From the NCBI RefSeq assembly GCF_040581405.1, contig NZ_CP137157.1:1900001-1964000 (forward strand): a stretch of 64,000 bases of DNA. The letters are read 5' to 3'. Under the pieces are notes generated by a model, which searched no databases, was not told the DNA's origin, and saw only the letters and a list, made by a program, of their open reading frames with translations. Position numbers and translations under genes: made by a program. The stretch comes from Komagataeibacter sucrofermentans DSM 15973. Its GTDB lineage: Bacteria > Pseudomonadota > Alphaproteobacteria > Acetobacterales > Acetobacteraceae. Of this stretch, positions 45,556 to 54,617 are shown one piece after another (position 1 is the first letter of the stretch; each line of letters begins with the position of its first letter).

Positions 45556-48177
45556 TCAGGCTTTGCCTGAGCCGCTCTTGCGCACCGGTATGGCCTGGGT
45601 TACCGGGGCCGTGGCGAGGTCGATCGCATCATAGGAGGGCGTGCGACCCGCCATTTCCGCGCCATCGCCGGGCAGAAGCTGGGCATCGGGCAGTTCGCCC
45701 TTGGCGCGGGCCTGGATCAGGCGCGCGAGATTTTCACCGATATGGGGATAATCCTCGACAAGCTTGCGGAAGTCGCGCGCGCTCATGGTCATGAAATGCC
45801 CGAACTGCAACGACCGGCTGGTGGCTGCCACGCGCCCGTCCTTCAGGGCTTCCTCGCCGCCCAGCACGGCCCCCGCCCCGAAGCGCACGTCATGCTTGGG
45901 GTAATGCGTCTCGGCCAGGCCCGCGCTGATGAAATAGACGGTGCGTACCTTCTGCCCCTTGCGGTACAACCGCTCGCCCGGCGTGGAGAAATGGATCGAC
46001 ATCTTCATCGCGATGTCGTGCAGCACGCCATCGGCCACACCCTCGAAGAGGGGGAAATTGTGGATACGGCTTTCAATACCTGCGCGGATGTTGAACTTGA
46101 GCCGGAAATCAAGCTGCTCGCGCCGGTGTTCCACATCACGGTGCAGTTCGCGGTGCAGTTCCTCGCTCAGCAGCGATTCCGACATCAGGGTATCGTATTT
46201 TTCCTCTTCCAGCCTGAGCGCGATCTGGCGCAGCATCCGGTTTTCCAGCGCCTCGGAATACCCATGATAATGCAGCCGCAGGGTCTGCAGCGCCTCATCA
46301 AGCAGCTTGCACTGCCGACCAAGCACCTCGCCCACGATCTCGCTGATACGGACACCGAGCGTCGGCTCCATGCGCTGGCGCATGAAGCGCGTGAGCGATA
46401 GCGAGACGAAATAGCCGATCATCAGCATCTCGAATCGCTCCATCATGCAGTACATGAGGGGCGTGTCGAAATTGAAGCGGTGGTGGATGAACTGCGCCAC
46501 GCGAAAGCGCAGCGAGGGCCGCAGCCTGCGCCGCAATGCGCGCACGTAGCCAAAGCGGCCTTCAAGGCGGGCGCCATCCACCATGGCCTCGGCCGAGCGC
46601 AGCAGCGTTTCCATCACACGGCGCGACAGGCCCTGAATGCGGAACAGGTCAAGCAGGATGGAGCGCTCGCGGTTGGCGATCACGATCAGGGCAAGCGTCA
46701 CGCGCTGGCGGTCGCCAAGGGCTGTATCGAATGTATTGGCCTGCTCCTCCGAATGGACGCGCCGGTCGAGCACATCGACCACCGTGCTGGTCACGTTGGG
46801 GGAGAAGCCGAGCTCACCCGCCACGTCGCGCGTCTGGTCACGCACTTCGCCTAGGCCGATGGCCAGGATCTGGTGGCGCAGGGCCTGATCGATCAGCGGC
46901 AACTGGTCAAGCTTGAGAAACAGCACGAGATAGCGCAGCGACAACCCGTTGACGAACAGCGTGATCAGCACGAACCCCGTGGCGATAATGCCGATGAAGT
47001 GCGCGATACTGCTCGAGACATGCTCGTTTTCCGTCACGGCCAGCGCCAGCGCCAGCGTAATGGCCCCGCGCAGCCCGCCCCACACCATCGTCACCTTGAA
47101 GGGGGTTGGCACCGGCGGCGAGAGCTTGGTGGCGGCAAGGACAGGCAGCATGCCAAACACCACCGCCCCGCGTGCGAGCAGCCCGGCACCGGCGGCCACA
47201 AGGATCAGCACGCAGTCCCACTTCGTCATGCCCACGAGCAGGCGCGGCACCAGCATGGAGGCCAGCACGAACACCAGCGACCCCGCCCAGAACACGAGCT
47301 GCTGCCACAACTCGTTGAGGAAGCGCCAGGTCTGGGGCCGGAAGGTGGACGGACCATAGATGGAGATGGTCAGCCCCGAGGCCGCCGTAGCCACCACGCC
47401 GGAAAAGCCAAGGAATTCATCACATACGATATAGGACAGGTAGGGCAGCGCGACCGTCAGCGTCACCTCGGCGGCGGGGGCAGCACCCAGGGCCGGGATC
47501 ATCATGAGCACCAGCCGCCCGAACAGCACGCCGATGATGAGCGCGCCAATGAACGAGACCAGAAACTCCAGCACCGCCCCGCCCAGCATGATCTTGTGGT
47601 GCGAGGTGATGGAGCCGAGCAGGATGGTGAAGATGGAAATGGCCGCCGCGTCATTAAGCAGCGCCTCGCCCTCCACCAGGCGGGTCAGGCGGCTCGCCGC
47701 GCCGATTTCCTTGAAGATGCCCGCCACCGCCGATGGATCGGTCGTGGCCACGATGGAGCCGAGCAGCAGGCACACCGCCAGCGGCATGCCCGCCAGCGGA
47801 TAGAGCGCGAAACCGATGGCAGCAGTGGAGACGGCAACAGCCACCACGGCCAGCAAAAGCACGGTGGCGGTTTCATGCGCGAGCCTGCGCACATCAATGC
47901 CAAGTGCCCCCTGAAACACCAGTATGGGCAGGAAGATCAGCAGGAACGCTTCGCTGTTAAGCGGAAAATCCAGCAGCGTCTCTGCCGCGCCATTGAATAT
48001 TTCCAGATGGCTGTTGCGCAGCACCAGATCCGCCGCGCCACCGATCACGATGCCCACGATGGCAAGCAGCACGGTTTCGGACAGTTCGAGGCGGCGGGCA
48101 AGCGGCTGGACCGCGCTGACCACGACAAGCAGCACGGCAATCGCCATCAAGATTGCTGCCAGACCCGCTATCTCCAT
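45556..48177 (-). CDS. SOS1-like Na+/H+ antiporter with cyclic-nucleotide-binding-type domain
   Basis: The 873-residue protein has a CPA1 antiporter core of about 12 helices (residues 5-410). It includes the ATTDPSAVA motif near 145 and the ion-binding GEALLNDAAAI near 170. A long cytoplasmic helical region (about 430-690) leads to a cNMP-binding-type beta roll (about 695-800) with FSTPGERLYRKGQ and VLGGEEAL. The residue pattern around the phosphate-binding arginine (GRVAATSRS) is shifted, so ligand binding is uncertain. This architecture matches plant SOS1 and sperm NHE rather than short bacterial NhaP. Predicted role: sodium or pH homeostasis. It has its own 226-base upstream region. Confidence 0.85.
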   Translation of the reverse strand: MEIAGLAAILMAIAVLLVVVSAVQPLARRLELSETVLLAIVGIVIGGAADLVLRNSHLEIFNGAAETLLDFPLNSEAFLLIFLPILVFQGALGIDVRRLAHETATVLLLAVVAVAVSTAAIGFALYPLAGMPLAVCLLLGSIVATTDPSAVAGIFKEIGAASRLTRLVEGEALLNDAAAISIFTILLGSITSHHKIMLGGAVLEFLVSFIGALIIGVLFGRLVLMMIPALGAAPAAEVTLTVALPYLSYIVCDEFLGFSGVVATAASGLTISIYGPSTFRPQTWRFLNELWQQLVFWAGSLVFVLASMLVPRLLVGMTKWDCVLILVAAGAGLLARGAVVFGMLPVLAATKLSPPVPTPFKVTMVWGGLRGAITLALALAVTENEHVSSSIAHFIGIIATGFVLITLFVNGLSLRYLVLFLKLDQLPLIDQALRHQILAIGLGEVRDQTRDVAGELGFSPNVTSTVVDVLDRRVHSEEQANTFDTALGDRQRVTLALIVIANRERSILLDLFRIQGLSRRVMETLLRSAEAMVDGARLEGRFGYVRALRRRLRPSLRFRVAQFIHHRFNFDTPLMYCMMERFEMLMIGYFVSLSLTRFMRQRMEPTLGVRISEIVGEVLGRQCKLLDEALQTLRLHYHGYSEALENRMLRQIALRLEEEKYDTLMSESLLSEELHRELHRDVEHRREQLDFRLKFNIRAGIESRIHNFPLFEGVADGVLHDIAMKMSIHFSTPGERLYRKGQKVRTVYFISAGLAETHYPKHDVRFGAGAVLGGEEALKDGRVAATSRSLQFGHFMTMSARDFRKLVEDYPHIGENLARLIQARAKGELPDAQLLPGDGAEMAGRTPSYDAIDLATAPVTQAIPVRKSGSGKA

Positions 48178-48237
48178 TCAAAATCCCCGCCTTCCGGCCA
48201 CATCAATATATAATAGGCCAACCCTAGCGACCGACCA

Positions 48238-48254
48238 TGAACAGATTATGTTCA
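48238..48254. promoter_or_regulatory. Palindromic operator candidate upstream of the antiporter
   Basis: TGAACA and TGTTCA flank a 5-base centre (GATTA), a perfect inverted repeat 61-77 bases before the antiporter start. A looser pair of the same half-sites (ATGAACA near 48365 and TATGTTC near 48390) lies further upstream. Such GAAC-N7-GTTC symmetry suits a dimeric repressor, but the regulator is unknown. Confidence 0.4.
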
Positions 48255-48403
48255 TTGCGCATCGGCGCGGCAGAATCTGGCGTTATAAAACCAATATCTG
48301 GCCGTAAAAGGCGTTCCTTCAAGGACCAGAGCTGTCAGTACCAATAATGCCACAGAAGCGTTGCATGAACAACACAGCGCCGATCACATTATGTTCCACT
48401 TTT

Positions 48404-49027
48404 TCACAAAGCCTGCCCGGTGCCGGTTGCGGCAAGCCAGGCCTTTACCTGCCCGGCCGGGTCGGGCATGCGAATGAAATCCGACACCGCCGAGACACAG
48501 TCCGCGCCCGCCGCAATGCACGAAGGCGCGCGCTCGAGCGTAATGCCGCCAATCGCCACCAATGGCAGATCGCCGATGCGTTTCTTCCACACGGTCAATT
48601 TTTCCGTGCCCTGCGGCCCCCACGGCATTTTTTTCAGCTTTGTGGGCCAGACCGGGCCAAGGGCCACGTAATCGGGGCTGACCGAGAGCGCACGCTCGAG
48701 TTCCGCCTCGCTATGAGTGCTCACGCCAAGCCTGATCCCGGCGGCGCGAATGGCGGGCAGGTCCGCCGTATCAAGGTCTTCCTGGCCCAGATGGATGTAA
48801 TCCACCCCCTCCTCAATCGCGATGCGCCAGTAATCATTGAGCACGAGGCACACGCCGTGCTGCCGCGCCTGCGCGATGCCTGAGCGGATTTCGCGCAGCA
48901 ATGCCTGCTGCTCCATATCCTTGAGGCGCAACTGGATCAGTTTCGCGCCAGCCTGGCCCAACTGGCCCACCCAGCGGGCTTCATCAACAACGGGATAGAT
49001 GCGCGACGGCAGCGGGGCGTGGCTCAT
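48404..49027 (-). CDS. thiE: Thiamine phosphate synthase
   Basis: ThiE couples HMP-pyrophosphate with thiazole phosphate. The TIM-barrel protein has the N-terminal [10 protein letters not shown], the [10 protein letters not shown] segment and [10 protein letters not shown] near 100. The LGVSTHS motif near 118, the VALGPVWPT phosphate loop near 147 and the IGGIT strand near 180 complete the active site. Length 207 is normal. It is the last gene of the thiO-thiS-thiG-thiE cluster and its start overlaps the thiG stop by 4 bases. Confidence 0.9.
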   Translation of the reverse strand: MSHAPLPSRIYPVVDEARWVGQLGQAGAKLIQLRLKDMEQQALLREIRSGIAQARQHGVCLVLNDYWRIAIEEGVDYIHLGQEDLDTADLPAIRAAGIRLGVSTHSEAELERALSVSPDYVALGPVWPTKLKKMPWGPQGTEKLTVWKKRIGDLPLVAIGGITLERAPSCIAAGADCVSAVSDFIRMPDPAGQVKAWLAATGTGQAL

Positions 49028-49794
49028 AGCACGGCCTGCCCGATAACGGGGGTGGAGGGTGCTGCCATGTCGCGTTCTTCCATCGGGTCGGCAATATAGG
49101 CCATGCGCCCGGCCTCGACCGCCATGGCGAAAGCGCGGGCCATTTCCGCCGGGTTGCCCGCCTTGGCCACCGCTGTGTTGATCAGCACCGCGTCATAGCC
49201 CAGTTCCATGGCCTGTGCCGCGTGCGAGGGCACGCCGATGCCCGCATCAACAACCATCGGCACATCGGGGAAGTGCGCGCGCAAGGCCCGCAGGCCAAAC
49301 AGGTTGTTCAGCCCCTTGCCCGAGCCGATCGGCGCACCCCAGGGCATCAGCACCTCGCAGCCCGCGCGCAGCAGACGCTCGGCGCCCACCAGATCCTCGG
49401 TCATGTAGGGGAAGACCTTGAAGCCGTCCTCGACCAGAATGCGCGCGGCCTCGACAAGGGCGAACATGTCGGGCTGCAATGTGTCTGATTCGCCAATCAC
49501 CTCAAGCTTGATCCAGTCGGTGCCGAACACCTCGCGCGCCATCTGCGCCGTGGTCACGGCCTCACGCACGGTGTGGCAGCCCGCCGTATTGGGCAGCACG
49601 GGCACGTCAAGCCCGCGGATCAGTTCCCAGAAGGCCTGGCCTGCACGCGCGCCGGCCGCCTCGCGCCGCAGCGATACGGTCACCACCCCGGCTCCCGCCC
49701 GGCGCACGGCATCCGCCAGGATTTCAGGCGAGGGATACTGCGCCGTGCCCAGCATCAGGCGCGACGACAGTTCGGTGCCATAGAAAAGGGTCAT
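49024..49794 (-). CDS. thiG: Thiazole synthase
   Basis: ThiG builds the thiazole phosphate ring from deoxyxylulose phosphate, dehydroglycine and ThiS-thiocarboxylate. The Schiff-base lysine is in WIKLEVIGE near residue 96, and [12 protein letters not shown] (near 146) plus [11 protein letters not shown] (near 185) are the phosphate and barrel motifs. Length 256 is normal. thiS begins 5 bases upstream. In an aerobe the dehydroglycine is supplied by ThiO, also encoded here. Confidence 0.93.
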   Translation of the reverse strand: MTLFYGTELSSRLMLGTAQYPSPEILADAVRRAGAGVVTVSLRREAAGARAGQAFWELIRGLDVPVLPNTAGCHTVREAVTTAQMAREVFGTDWIKLEVIGESDTLQPDMFALVEAARILVEDGFKVFPYMTEDLVGAERLLRAGCEVLMPWGAPIGSGKGLNNLFGLRALRAHFPDVPMVVDAGIGVPSHAAQAMELGYDAVLINTAVAKAGNPAEMARAFAMAVEAGRMAYIADPMEERDMAAPSTPVIGQAVL

Positions 49795-49799
49795 TGCGG

Positions 49800-50000
49800 T
49801 TATCCTCCCTGCATGGGGGCCAGAATTTCCACCTGCGCGCCCTCATGCAGCGCAAGGCCTGCCCGGCGGGTGGCCGCGACAAAGCAGCCATCCACCGCCG
49901 TGGCGATGCGGGTCGTGGCATCATAGCCCATCTCGTCAAGCAGGGCGCTCAGGCTTGTGGCCTGCACGTCATGGCGTTCGCCATTTACCAGTATCTGCAT
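49800..50000 (-). CDS. thiS: Sulfur carrier protein ThiS
   Basis: This 66-residue ubiquitin-fold sulfur carrier starts MQILVNGE and ends with the essential Gly-Gly (MQGG), which becomes thiocarboxylated. The internal ATG at 50000 was chosen because the longer frame to 50219 lies antisense-like inside thiO. It sits 22 bases after thiO and 5 before thiG. Confidence 0.92.
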   Translation of the reverse strand: MQILVNGERHDVQATSLSALLDEMGYDATTRIATAVDGCFVAATRRAGLALHEGAQVEILAPMQGG

Positions 50001-50022
50001 GGAACGCTCCTGTAGGGGCTGC

Positions 50023-51018
50023 TCACGCCGCGCCGAACACGATATCGGCCGCCTCCCTGGCCCGCACGGGCGAGAGCAGGAAGCCGTGGCGATACATGCC
50101 GTTGATATGGATGTGCCGCCCCTTGTGGTGCACGGCAGGCATGTTGTCAGGGTAGGAGGGGCGCAGGCCGGTGCCGGTTTCGAGTATCTCGGCCTCACCA
50201 AAAGCAGGGTGCAGGGCATAGACCGCGCCCAGCATCTCCACCATCGAGCGTAGGGTCATGGGGCCTGCGTTCTCACTCTCGATCATGGTTGCACCCACCA
50301 TGTAAACATGGTCGGCCCGGGGCACGATGTAAATGGGGATACGTGGATGCAGCATGCGCACCGGGCGGTACAGCGTTACGTCCGAGCAGCGCAGCAGCAG
50401 CATTTCGCCGCGCACGCCGCGCATGTCGGGCAACTGATCGCGGGCTGCAATGCCGGTGCAGTCCACCACCCAGTCAAAGCCCGTGGGCTGTTCACCCACC
50501 GGCATGTTGAAATGAATTTCGCCGCCAAGTCCGGCCACGCGGCCAGCAAGGGCCACCAGCGCATCACGCGGGTTGACGTGGCCCTCGCCCGCAAAGAACA
50601 GCGCGCGCGAGAAGCGATCGGCCAGATCCGGCTCAAGCTGCGTGATCTCGGCCTCGCCAATGGTCTCGTAATGCGAGGTGCGGCGGCCAAAGCGCATGAC
50701 CTCGCGCACGTCACGCGCAGGGGCCAGCACCAGCGTGCCATTGCGGTCCACGCCGGGCACGTGCGCATCCCACCAGTCGAGCGAGGCGAGGGACTGGGCG
50801 GTGACCTCCGGTGTGGCGGATTCGGCCTCGCACCATGGGGCCAGCATGCCGCCTGCCTTCCATGAGGCACCCCAGCCCACGCGCGGGCCACATTCGTGCA
50901 CCACCACCCGCGCGCCGCGCTCGGCAAGCGTTACCGCCGCCGTCAGCCCCGAAACCCCGGCACCCCGCACCAGAACGCGCGGACCCGACCCGTGGGGAAA
51001 TGCCGTTGGTGCTGTCAT
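50023..51018 (-). CDS. thiO: Glycine oxidase ThiO
   Basis: This FAD-dependent amine oxidase makes the imine of glycine for thiazole synthesis. The dinucleotide-binding GAGVSGLTAA near residues 20-29 is followed by the HECGPRVG strand end. A late GLRPSYPDNMP segment near 290 and the C-terminal NGMYRHGFLLSP loop match the DAAO family. Length 331 is normal. First gene of the thi cluster, 68 bases after glmS; this gap is too short and lacks conserved sequence for a TPP riboswitch. Confidence 0.88.
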   Translation of the reverse strand: MTAPTAFPHGSGPRVLVRGAGVSGLTAAVTLAERGARVVVHECGPRVGWGASWKAGGMLAPWCEAESATPEVTAQSLASLDWWDAHVPGVDRNGTLVLAPARDVREVMRFGRRTSHYETIGEAEITQLEPDLADRFSRALFFAGEGHVNPRDALVALAGRVAGLGGEIHFNMPVGEQPTGFDWVVDCTGIAARDQLPDMRGVRGEMLLLRCSDVTLYRPVRMLHPRIPIYIVPRADHVYMVGATMIESENAGPMTLRSMVEMLGAVYALHPAFGEAEILETGTGLRPSYPDNMPAVHHKGRHIHINGMYRHGFLLSPVRAREAADIVFGAA

Positions 51019-51086
51019 GTGCCTGCCGTGCCCCTGTGCTGTTTCAGTCCTGCTGGCGGCGAGTGTGCCAGCGTGCCTGCGCGTGT

Positions 51087-52910
51087 CTATTCAACAGTAA
51101 CGGATTTGGCCAGATTGCGCGGCTGGTCGACATCCGTGCCTTTGATCAGGGCCACCTCATAGGCCAGGATCTGCACCGGAATGGTCTGCAGGATGGGGGC
51201 GACGAACTCATCCACCGTCGGGATCGCCACCACGCATTCCGCGATCTCGCGCAGGCGGGGCGCGCCCGCCATGTCGGTAAACACCAGCAGGCGGCCGCCA
51301 CGGGCCTTGGCTTCCTGCAGGTTGGACAGCGTCTTTTCAAACAGCGGCCCCGACGGCACGGTGGCCACGACCGGCACGGTGCTGTCGATCAGCGATATGG
51401 GGCCATGCTTCATCTCGCCCGCGGCATAGGCCTCGGCGTGGATGTAGGTGATTTCCTTGAGCTTGAGCGCCCCTTCGAGCGCTACGGGGAACATGGCGCC
51501 CCGCCCCAGATAAAGCACATCGCGCGCGCCCGCCACGATGGCGGCCATGCGGCGGATCTCGTCATGGCGCTCGAACACCTCGGTCGCCTTGCTCGGCAGG
51601 TCAAGCAGGTTGGTGACCATGCGTTCTTCCTGCGCGGCGTCAATCGTGCCGCGCGCGCGGGCAAAAGCGATGGTCAGGCACGCCAGCACCGAAAGCTGGG
51701 CGGTAAACGCCTTGGTGCTGGCCACCGAAATTTCGGGGCCTGCCACGGTGCCCAGCACGGCATCGCTTTCACGCGCCATGGTGCTCTGCTCCACATTGAG
51801 CACCGAGACGATATGCTGCCCTACAGCCCGCATGCCGCGCAGGGCGGCCAGCGTATCCGCCGTCTCGCCCGATTGCGAGATCAGCAGCCCCAGCCCGCCA
51901 TGGGCCAGCGGCGGGTTGCGGTAGCGCATCTCGCTCGCCACGTCGATATCGACCGGCAGGCGGGCATACTGCTCGATCCAGTAACGCCCGATCATGCCCG
52001 CGTAGAAGGCCGAGCCGCAGGCGGTGATCACGGCGCGGGGAATGCTGGCCAGGTCAAACGGCAGGTCGGGCATCACCACGCGGCGGGTAGCGGGGTCGAT
52101 CAGACGCTGGAGCGTCTGGCCGATCACCACCGGGTGCTCGTGCAGCTCTTTCTCCATGTAATGGCGGTAGCCATCCTTGCCCACCGAGGCCGCGATCAGC
52201 GCCGTCATCTTGACCGGACGCTCGACCGGGTTGCCCGCCATGTCAAAAAACGCGGCGCCAGCGGGGGTGATGACCGTCCAGTCGCCATCATCGAGATAGG
52301 CGATGCGGCGGGTGAGCGGAGCGAGGGCCAGGCTGTCGGAGCCGAGGAACATCTCGTTATCGCCAAAGCCCACCACCAGCGGCGCGCCATGCCGCGCGCC
52401 GATGACCATGCCGTCATGACCCGCGAAGATCATGGCCAGCGCATAGGCCCCTTCCAGCCGCCTGAGGCATTCATGCGCGGCCTCACGCGTGGAAAGGCCG
52501 CGCTGGAGGTGATAGTCGACCAGTTGGGCAATGGTCTCGCTATCGGTATCGGTCGAGAAGACCTGGCCTGCGGCCTCAAGCTCGCGGCGCAGTTCCTCGA
52601 AGTTCTCGATAATGCCGTTATGCACCACCGACACGCGTTCCGTGCCATGCGGGTGGGCGTTGTTCTCGGTCGGCGCGCCATGGGTGGCCCAGCGCGTATG
52701 GCCGATGCCGGTCACACCCGGCAGCGGCAGGCGCGCGAGCAGCGTGGCAAGGTGGTCGAGCTTGCCCGCAGCCCGGCGGCGCTCGACATGGCCATGCTCA
52801 AGCGTTGCGATGCCAGCGGAATCATAGCCGCGATATTCCAGCCGCCGCAGGGCATCGAGAATGACCGGCGTGGCCTGATTGCTGCCAACAACCCCTACAA
52901 TGCCACACAT
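51087..52910 (-). CDS. glmS: Glutamine-fructose-6-phosphate aminotransferase
   Basis: GlmS makes glucosamine-6-phosphate, the entry to peptidoglycan and LPS amino sugars. The N-terminal glutaminase uses Cys2 (MCGIVGVVG), and RRLEYRGYDSAG follows. Two SIS domains (about 285-430 and 460-600) bind the sugar phosphate; the C-terminus ends NLAKSVTVE, as usual. Length 607. Its start codon overlaps the last base of the glmU stop, so both steps to UDP-GlcNAc are co-expressed. Confidence 0.95.
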   Translation of the reverse strand: MCGIVGVVGSNQATPVILDALRRLEYRGYDSAGIATLEHGHVERRRAAGKLDHLATLLARLPLPGVTGIGHTRWATHGAPTENNAHPHGTERVSVVHNGIIENFEELRRELEAAGQVFSTDTDSETIAQLVDYHLQRGLSTREAAHECLRRLEGAYALAMIFAGHDGMVIGARHGAPLVVGFGDNEMFLGSDSLALAPLTRRIAYLDDGDWTVITPAGAAFFDMAGNPVERPVKMTALIAASVGKDGYRHYMEKELHEHPVVIGQTLQRLIDPATRRVVMPDLPFDLASIPRAVITACGSAFYAGMIGRYWIEQYARLPVDIDVASEMRYRNPPLAHGGLGLLISQSGETADTLAALRGMRAVGQHIVSVLNVEQSTMARESDAVLGTVAGPEISVASTKAFTAQLSVLACLTIAFARARGTIDAAQEERMVTNLLDLPSKATEVFERHDEIRRMAAIVAGARDVLYLGRGAMFPVALEGALKLKEITYIHAEAYAAGEMKHGPISLIDSTVPVVATVPSGPLFEKTLSNLQEAKARGGRLLVFTDMAGAPRLREIAECVVAIPTVDEFVAPILQTIPVQILAYEVALIKGTDVDQPRNLAKSVTVE

Positions 52911-54277
52911 CAGCCCTGTTCCTTCCTGTTCTTCAGCCGCTGGCGGAACACGCTGGCATAACCCGCCTTGTTCGCCTGCCGTGCCCGGCCAATGGCCAGG
53001 GCATCATCCGGTACGTCATGCGTAATCACGCTGCCCGCTGCCGTAATCACCCCTTTACCCAACCGCACGGGGGCGACAAGCACCGAATCCGACCCGATGA
53101 AGCTTTCGGCCCCGATTTCCGTGCGGTGCTTGAACACGCCATCATAATTGCACGTAATGGTGCCCGCGCCGATATTGGCCTTTGCCCCCACGGTGGTATT
53201 GCCCAGATAGGTCAGGTGGTTGGCCTTGGCGCCTGCGCCAAGCGTGGTGGCCTTGAGTTCCACGAAGTTGCCCACGCGCGCGCCCTGCCCCACATCCGTG
53301 CCCGGACGCAGGCGGGCATAGGGGCCGATCTGGGCATCAGGCCCAACCGTTGCCCCCTCAATGTGCGAAAACGCATGAATTTCCGTGCCGCGCCTGACAT
53401 GCACGCCCGGCCCGAACACCACATGGGGATGCACCACCGTATCAGGCTCGAACACCGTATCGGCGCACAGGAACACGGTATCGGGAGCCACAAGGGTCGT
53501 GCCGCCTGCCATGGCGGCAAGGCGCAGGCGGGCCTGCACGCAGGCTTCGGCCTGGGCCAGTTCGGCGCGGGAATTGATGCCGCGCAGTTCATCCTCAGGT
53601 GCTACAACAGCGCGCACCTTGCGCCCTTCGGCCACCGCGCGCGCCACCACATCGCCCAGATAGTATTCGCCCTGCGCGTTCTTATTATCAATTTCACCAA
53701 GCCAGCGGCGGAAATCGGCGGCATCGGCGCACAGCACGCCCGCGTTGCACAGACCGATGGCACGCTCGGCGGGCGTAGCATCCGCCCATTCCACAATCCG
53801 CTGCACCAGCCCGTCACGCTTGACCACGCGGCCGTAGCGGGCGGGATCAGCCGGTTCCATGGCCAGCAGGGCGAGGCCCGTGTCATCACTGCGGCGCCGG
53901 GCCAGCAGGGCGCGCATGGTGCCCGGCGTAATCAGCGGGTTATCGCCATACAGCACCGCGACATCGCCCGTGCCAAACGCGGCCTCGGCCTGGCGGGCGG
54001 CATGGCCCGTGCCCAGGCGGTCGTGCTGCACCACCACCGCGTGCGGCGCGGCAAGGGCTGCCACGTCATCCATGCCCGGCCCGGCGACGACAACGATCTG
54101 GTCAAACACTTCGGCTGCGTTATCAATGAGGTAGCGCAGCATGGGCTGGCCCGCGAGCGGATGCATGACCTTGGGCCGCTCCGATTTCATGCGCGTGCCG
54201 CGACCCGCCGCCAGAATAACGGCAGTCGACATGGGCGAAGCGGAGGCGGACGAGGCAGTCTCTGTGTCGGTGTTCAT
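52910..54277 (-). CDS. glmU: Bifunctional GlmU (GlcN-1-P acetyltransferase / GlcNAc-1-P uridylyltransferase)
   Basis: The N-terminal Rossmann domain has LAAGRGTRMKS near residue 22 and YGDNPLI near 118 for UTP and Mg. The C-terminal left-handed beta-helix (from about 250) contains hexapeptide repeats and the acetyl-CoA site region near GAGTITCNYDG. The product is UDP-GlcNAc. ATG 54277 gives a slightly long N-terminus (455 residues); ATG 54232 (MSTAVILAAG) is an alternative. The frame beyond 54277 is not family sequence. Confidence 0.94.
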   Translation of the reverse strand: MNTDTETASSASASPMSTAVILAAGRGTRMKSERPKVMHPLAGQPMLRYLIDNAAEVFDQIVVVAGPGMDDVAALAAPHAVVVQHDRLGTGHAARQAEAAFGTGDVAVLYGDNPLITPGTMRALLARRRSDDTGLALLAMEPADPARYGRVVKRDGLVQRIVEWADATPAERAIGLCNAGVLCADAADFRRWLGEIDNKNAQGEYYLGDVVARAVAEGRKVRAVVAPEDELRGINSRAELAQAEACVQARLRLAAMAGGTTLVAPDTVFLCADTVFEPDTVVHPHVVFGPGVHVRRGTEIHAFSHIEGATVGPDAQIGPYARLRPGTDVGQGARVGNFVELKATTLGAGAKANHLTYLGNTTVGAKANIGAGTITCNYDGVFKHRTEIGAESFIGSDSVLVAPVRLGKGVITAAGSVITHDVPDDALAIGRARQANKAGYASVFRQRLKNRKEQG

Positions 54278-54617
54278 GGCAGTGTGCGGGTACTCCGCAC
54301 CTGACTGCCCTGTCAAACCCTTATCCATGCAGGGGCGCATCACTTCAAATGTCTGAGTGCTACGATGTTGCCACGAAAAAATAATACCCTGATCAAAAAC
54401 ATAAAATTTTATGATCCATCATTTTCCAACAGACATTCCTGCTGAGATTTCTTGAAAAAAGGCAGGCCAGAAATACCCTGGAATCATATAAAGTTTTCAA
54501 AGGCAGCGCTCAAAAACTTTTCTTTTTTATCAATGACCTGTTCTCAGACAATCTCTTATGACTTGCACGACATTGCACGGTGAGGCTTCCTCAACGCCAG
54601 ACAGTCACAAGGCGTTC
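54278..54617. other. 340-base AT-rich divergent intergenic region
   Basis: This region between glmU and gph is much more AT-rich than its surroundings from about 54370 to 54545. It contains a 14-base palindrome CATAAAATTTTATG at 54400-54413 inside a larger GATCA/TGATC pair, and AAAGTTTT and CAAAAACTTTT pieces near 54491-54522 that weakly recall the intergenic repeats at 29627 and 45504. Promoters for both genes are expected here, but no clear boxes were assigned. No coding sequence is seen. Confidence 0.5.

Noticed and set aside
46873-48213. Gln/His-rich open frame on the plus strand over the antiporter
   Set aside because: The antiporter on the minus strand has complete membrane and binding motifs; the opposite frame is compositional noise.
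48238-48254. LexA operator upstream of the antiporter
   Set aside because: Alphaproteobacterial LexA sites are typically direct repeats GTTC-N7-GTTC. This site is an inverted GAAC-N7-GTTC, and the gene is not a DNA-damage gene.
51019-51086. TPP riboswitch upstream of thiO
   Set aside because: Only 68 bases separate glmS and thiO, and the conserved CUGAGA-type segments are not found.
50811-52961. Open frame of 716 codons on the plus strand over thiO and glmS
   Set aside because: It lies antisense to two clearly recognisable enzymes. Its translation is His/Arg/Gly-rich with no domain, typical of the complement of GC-rich coding sequence.
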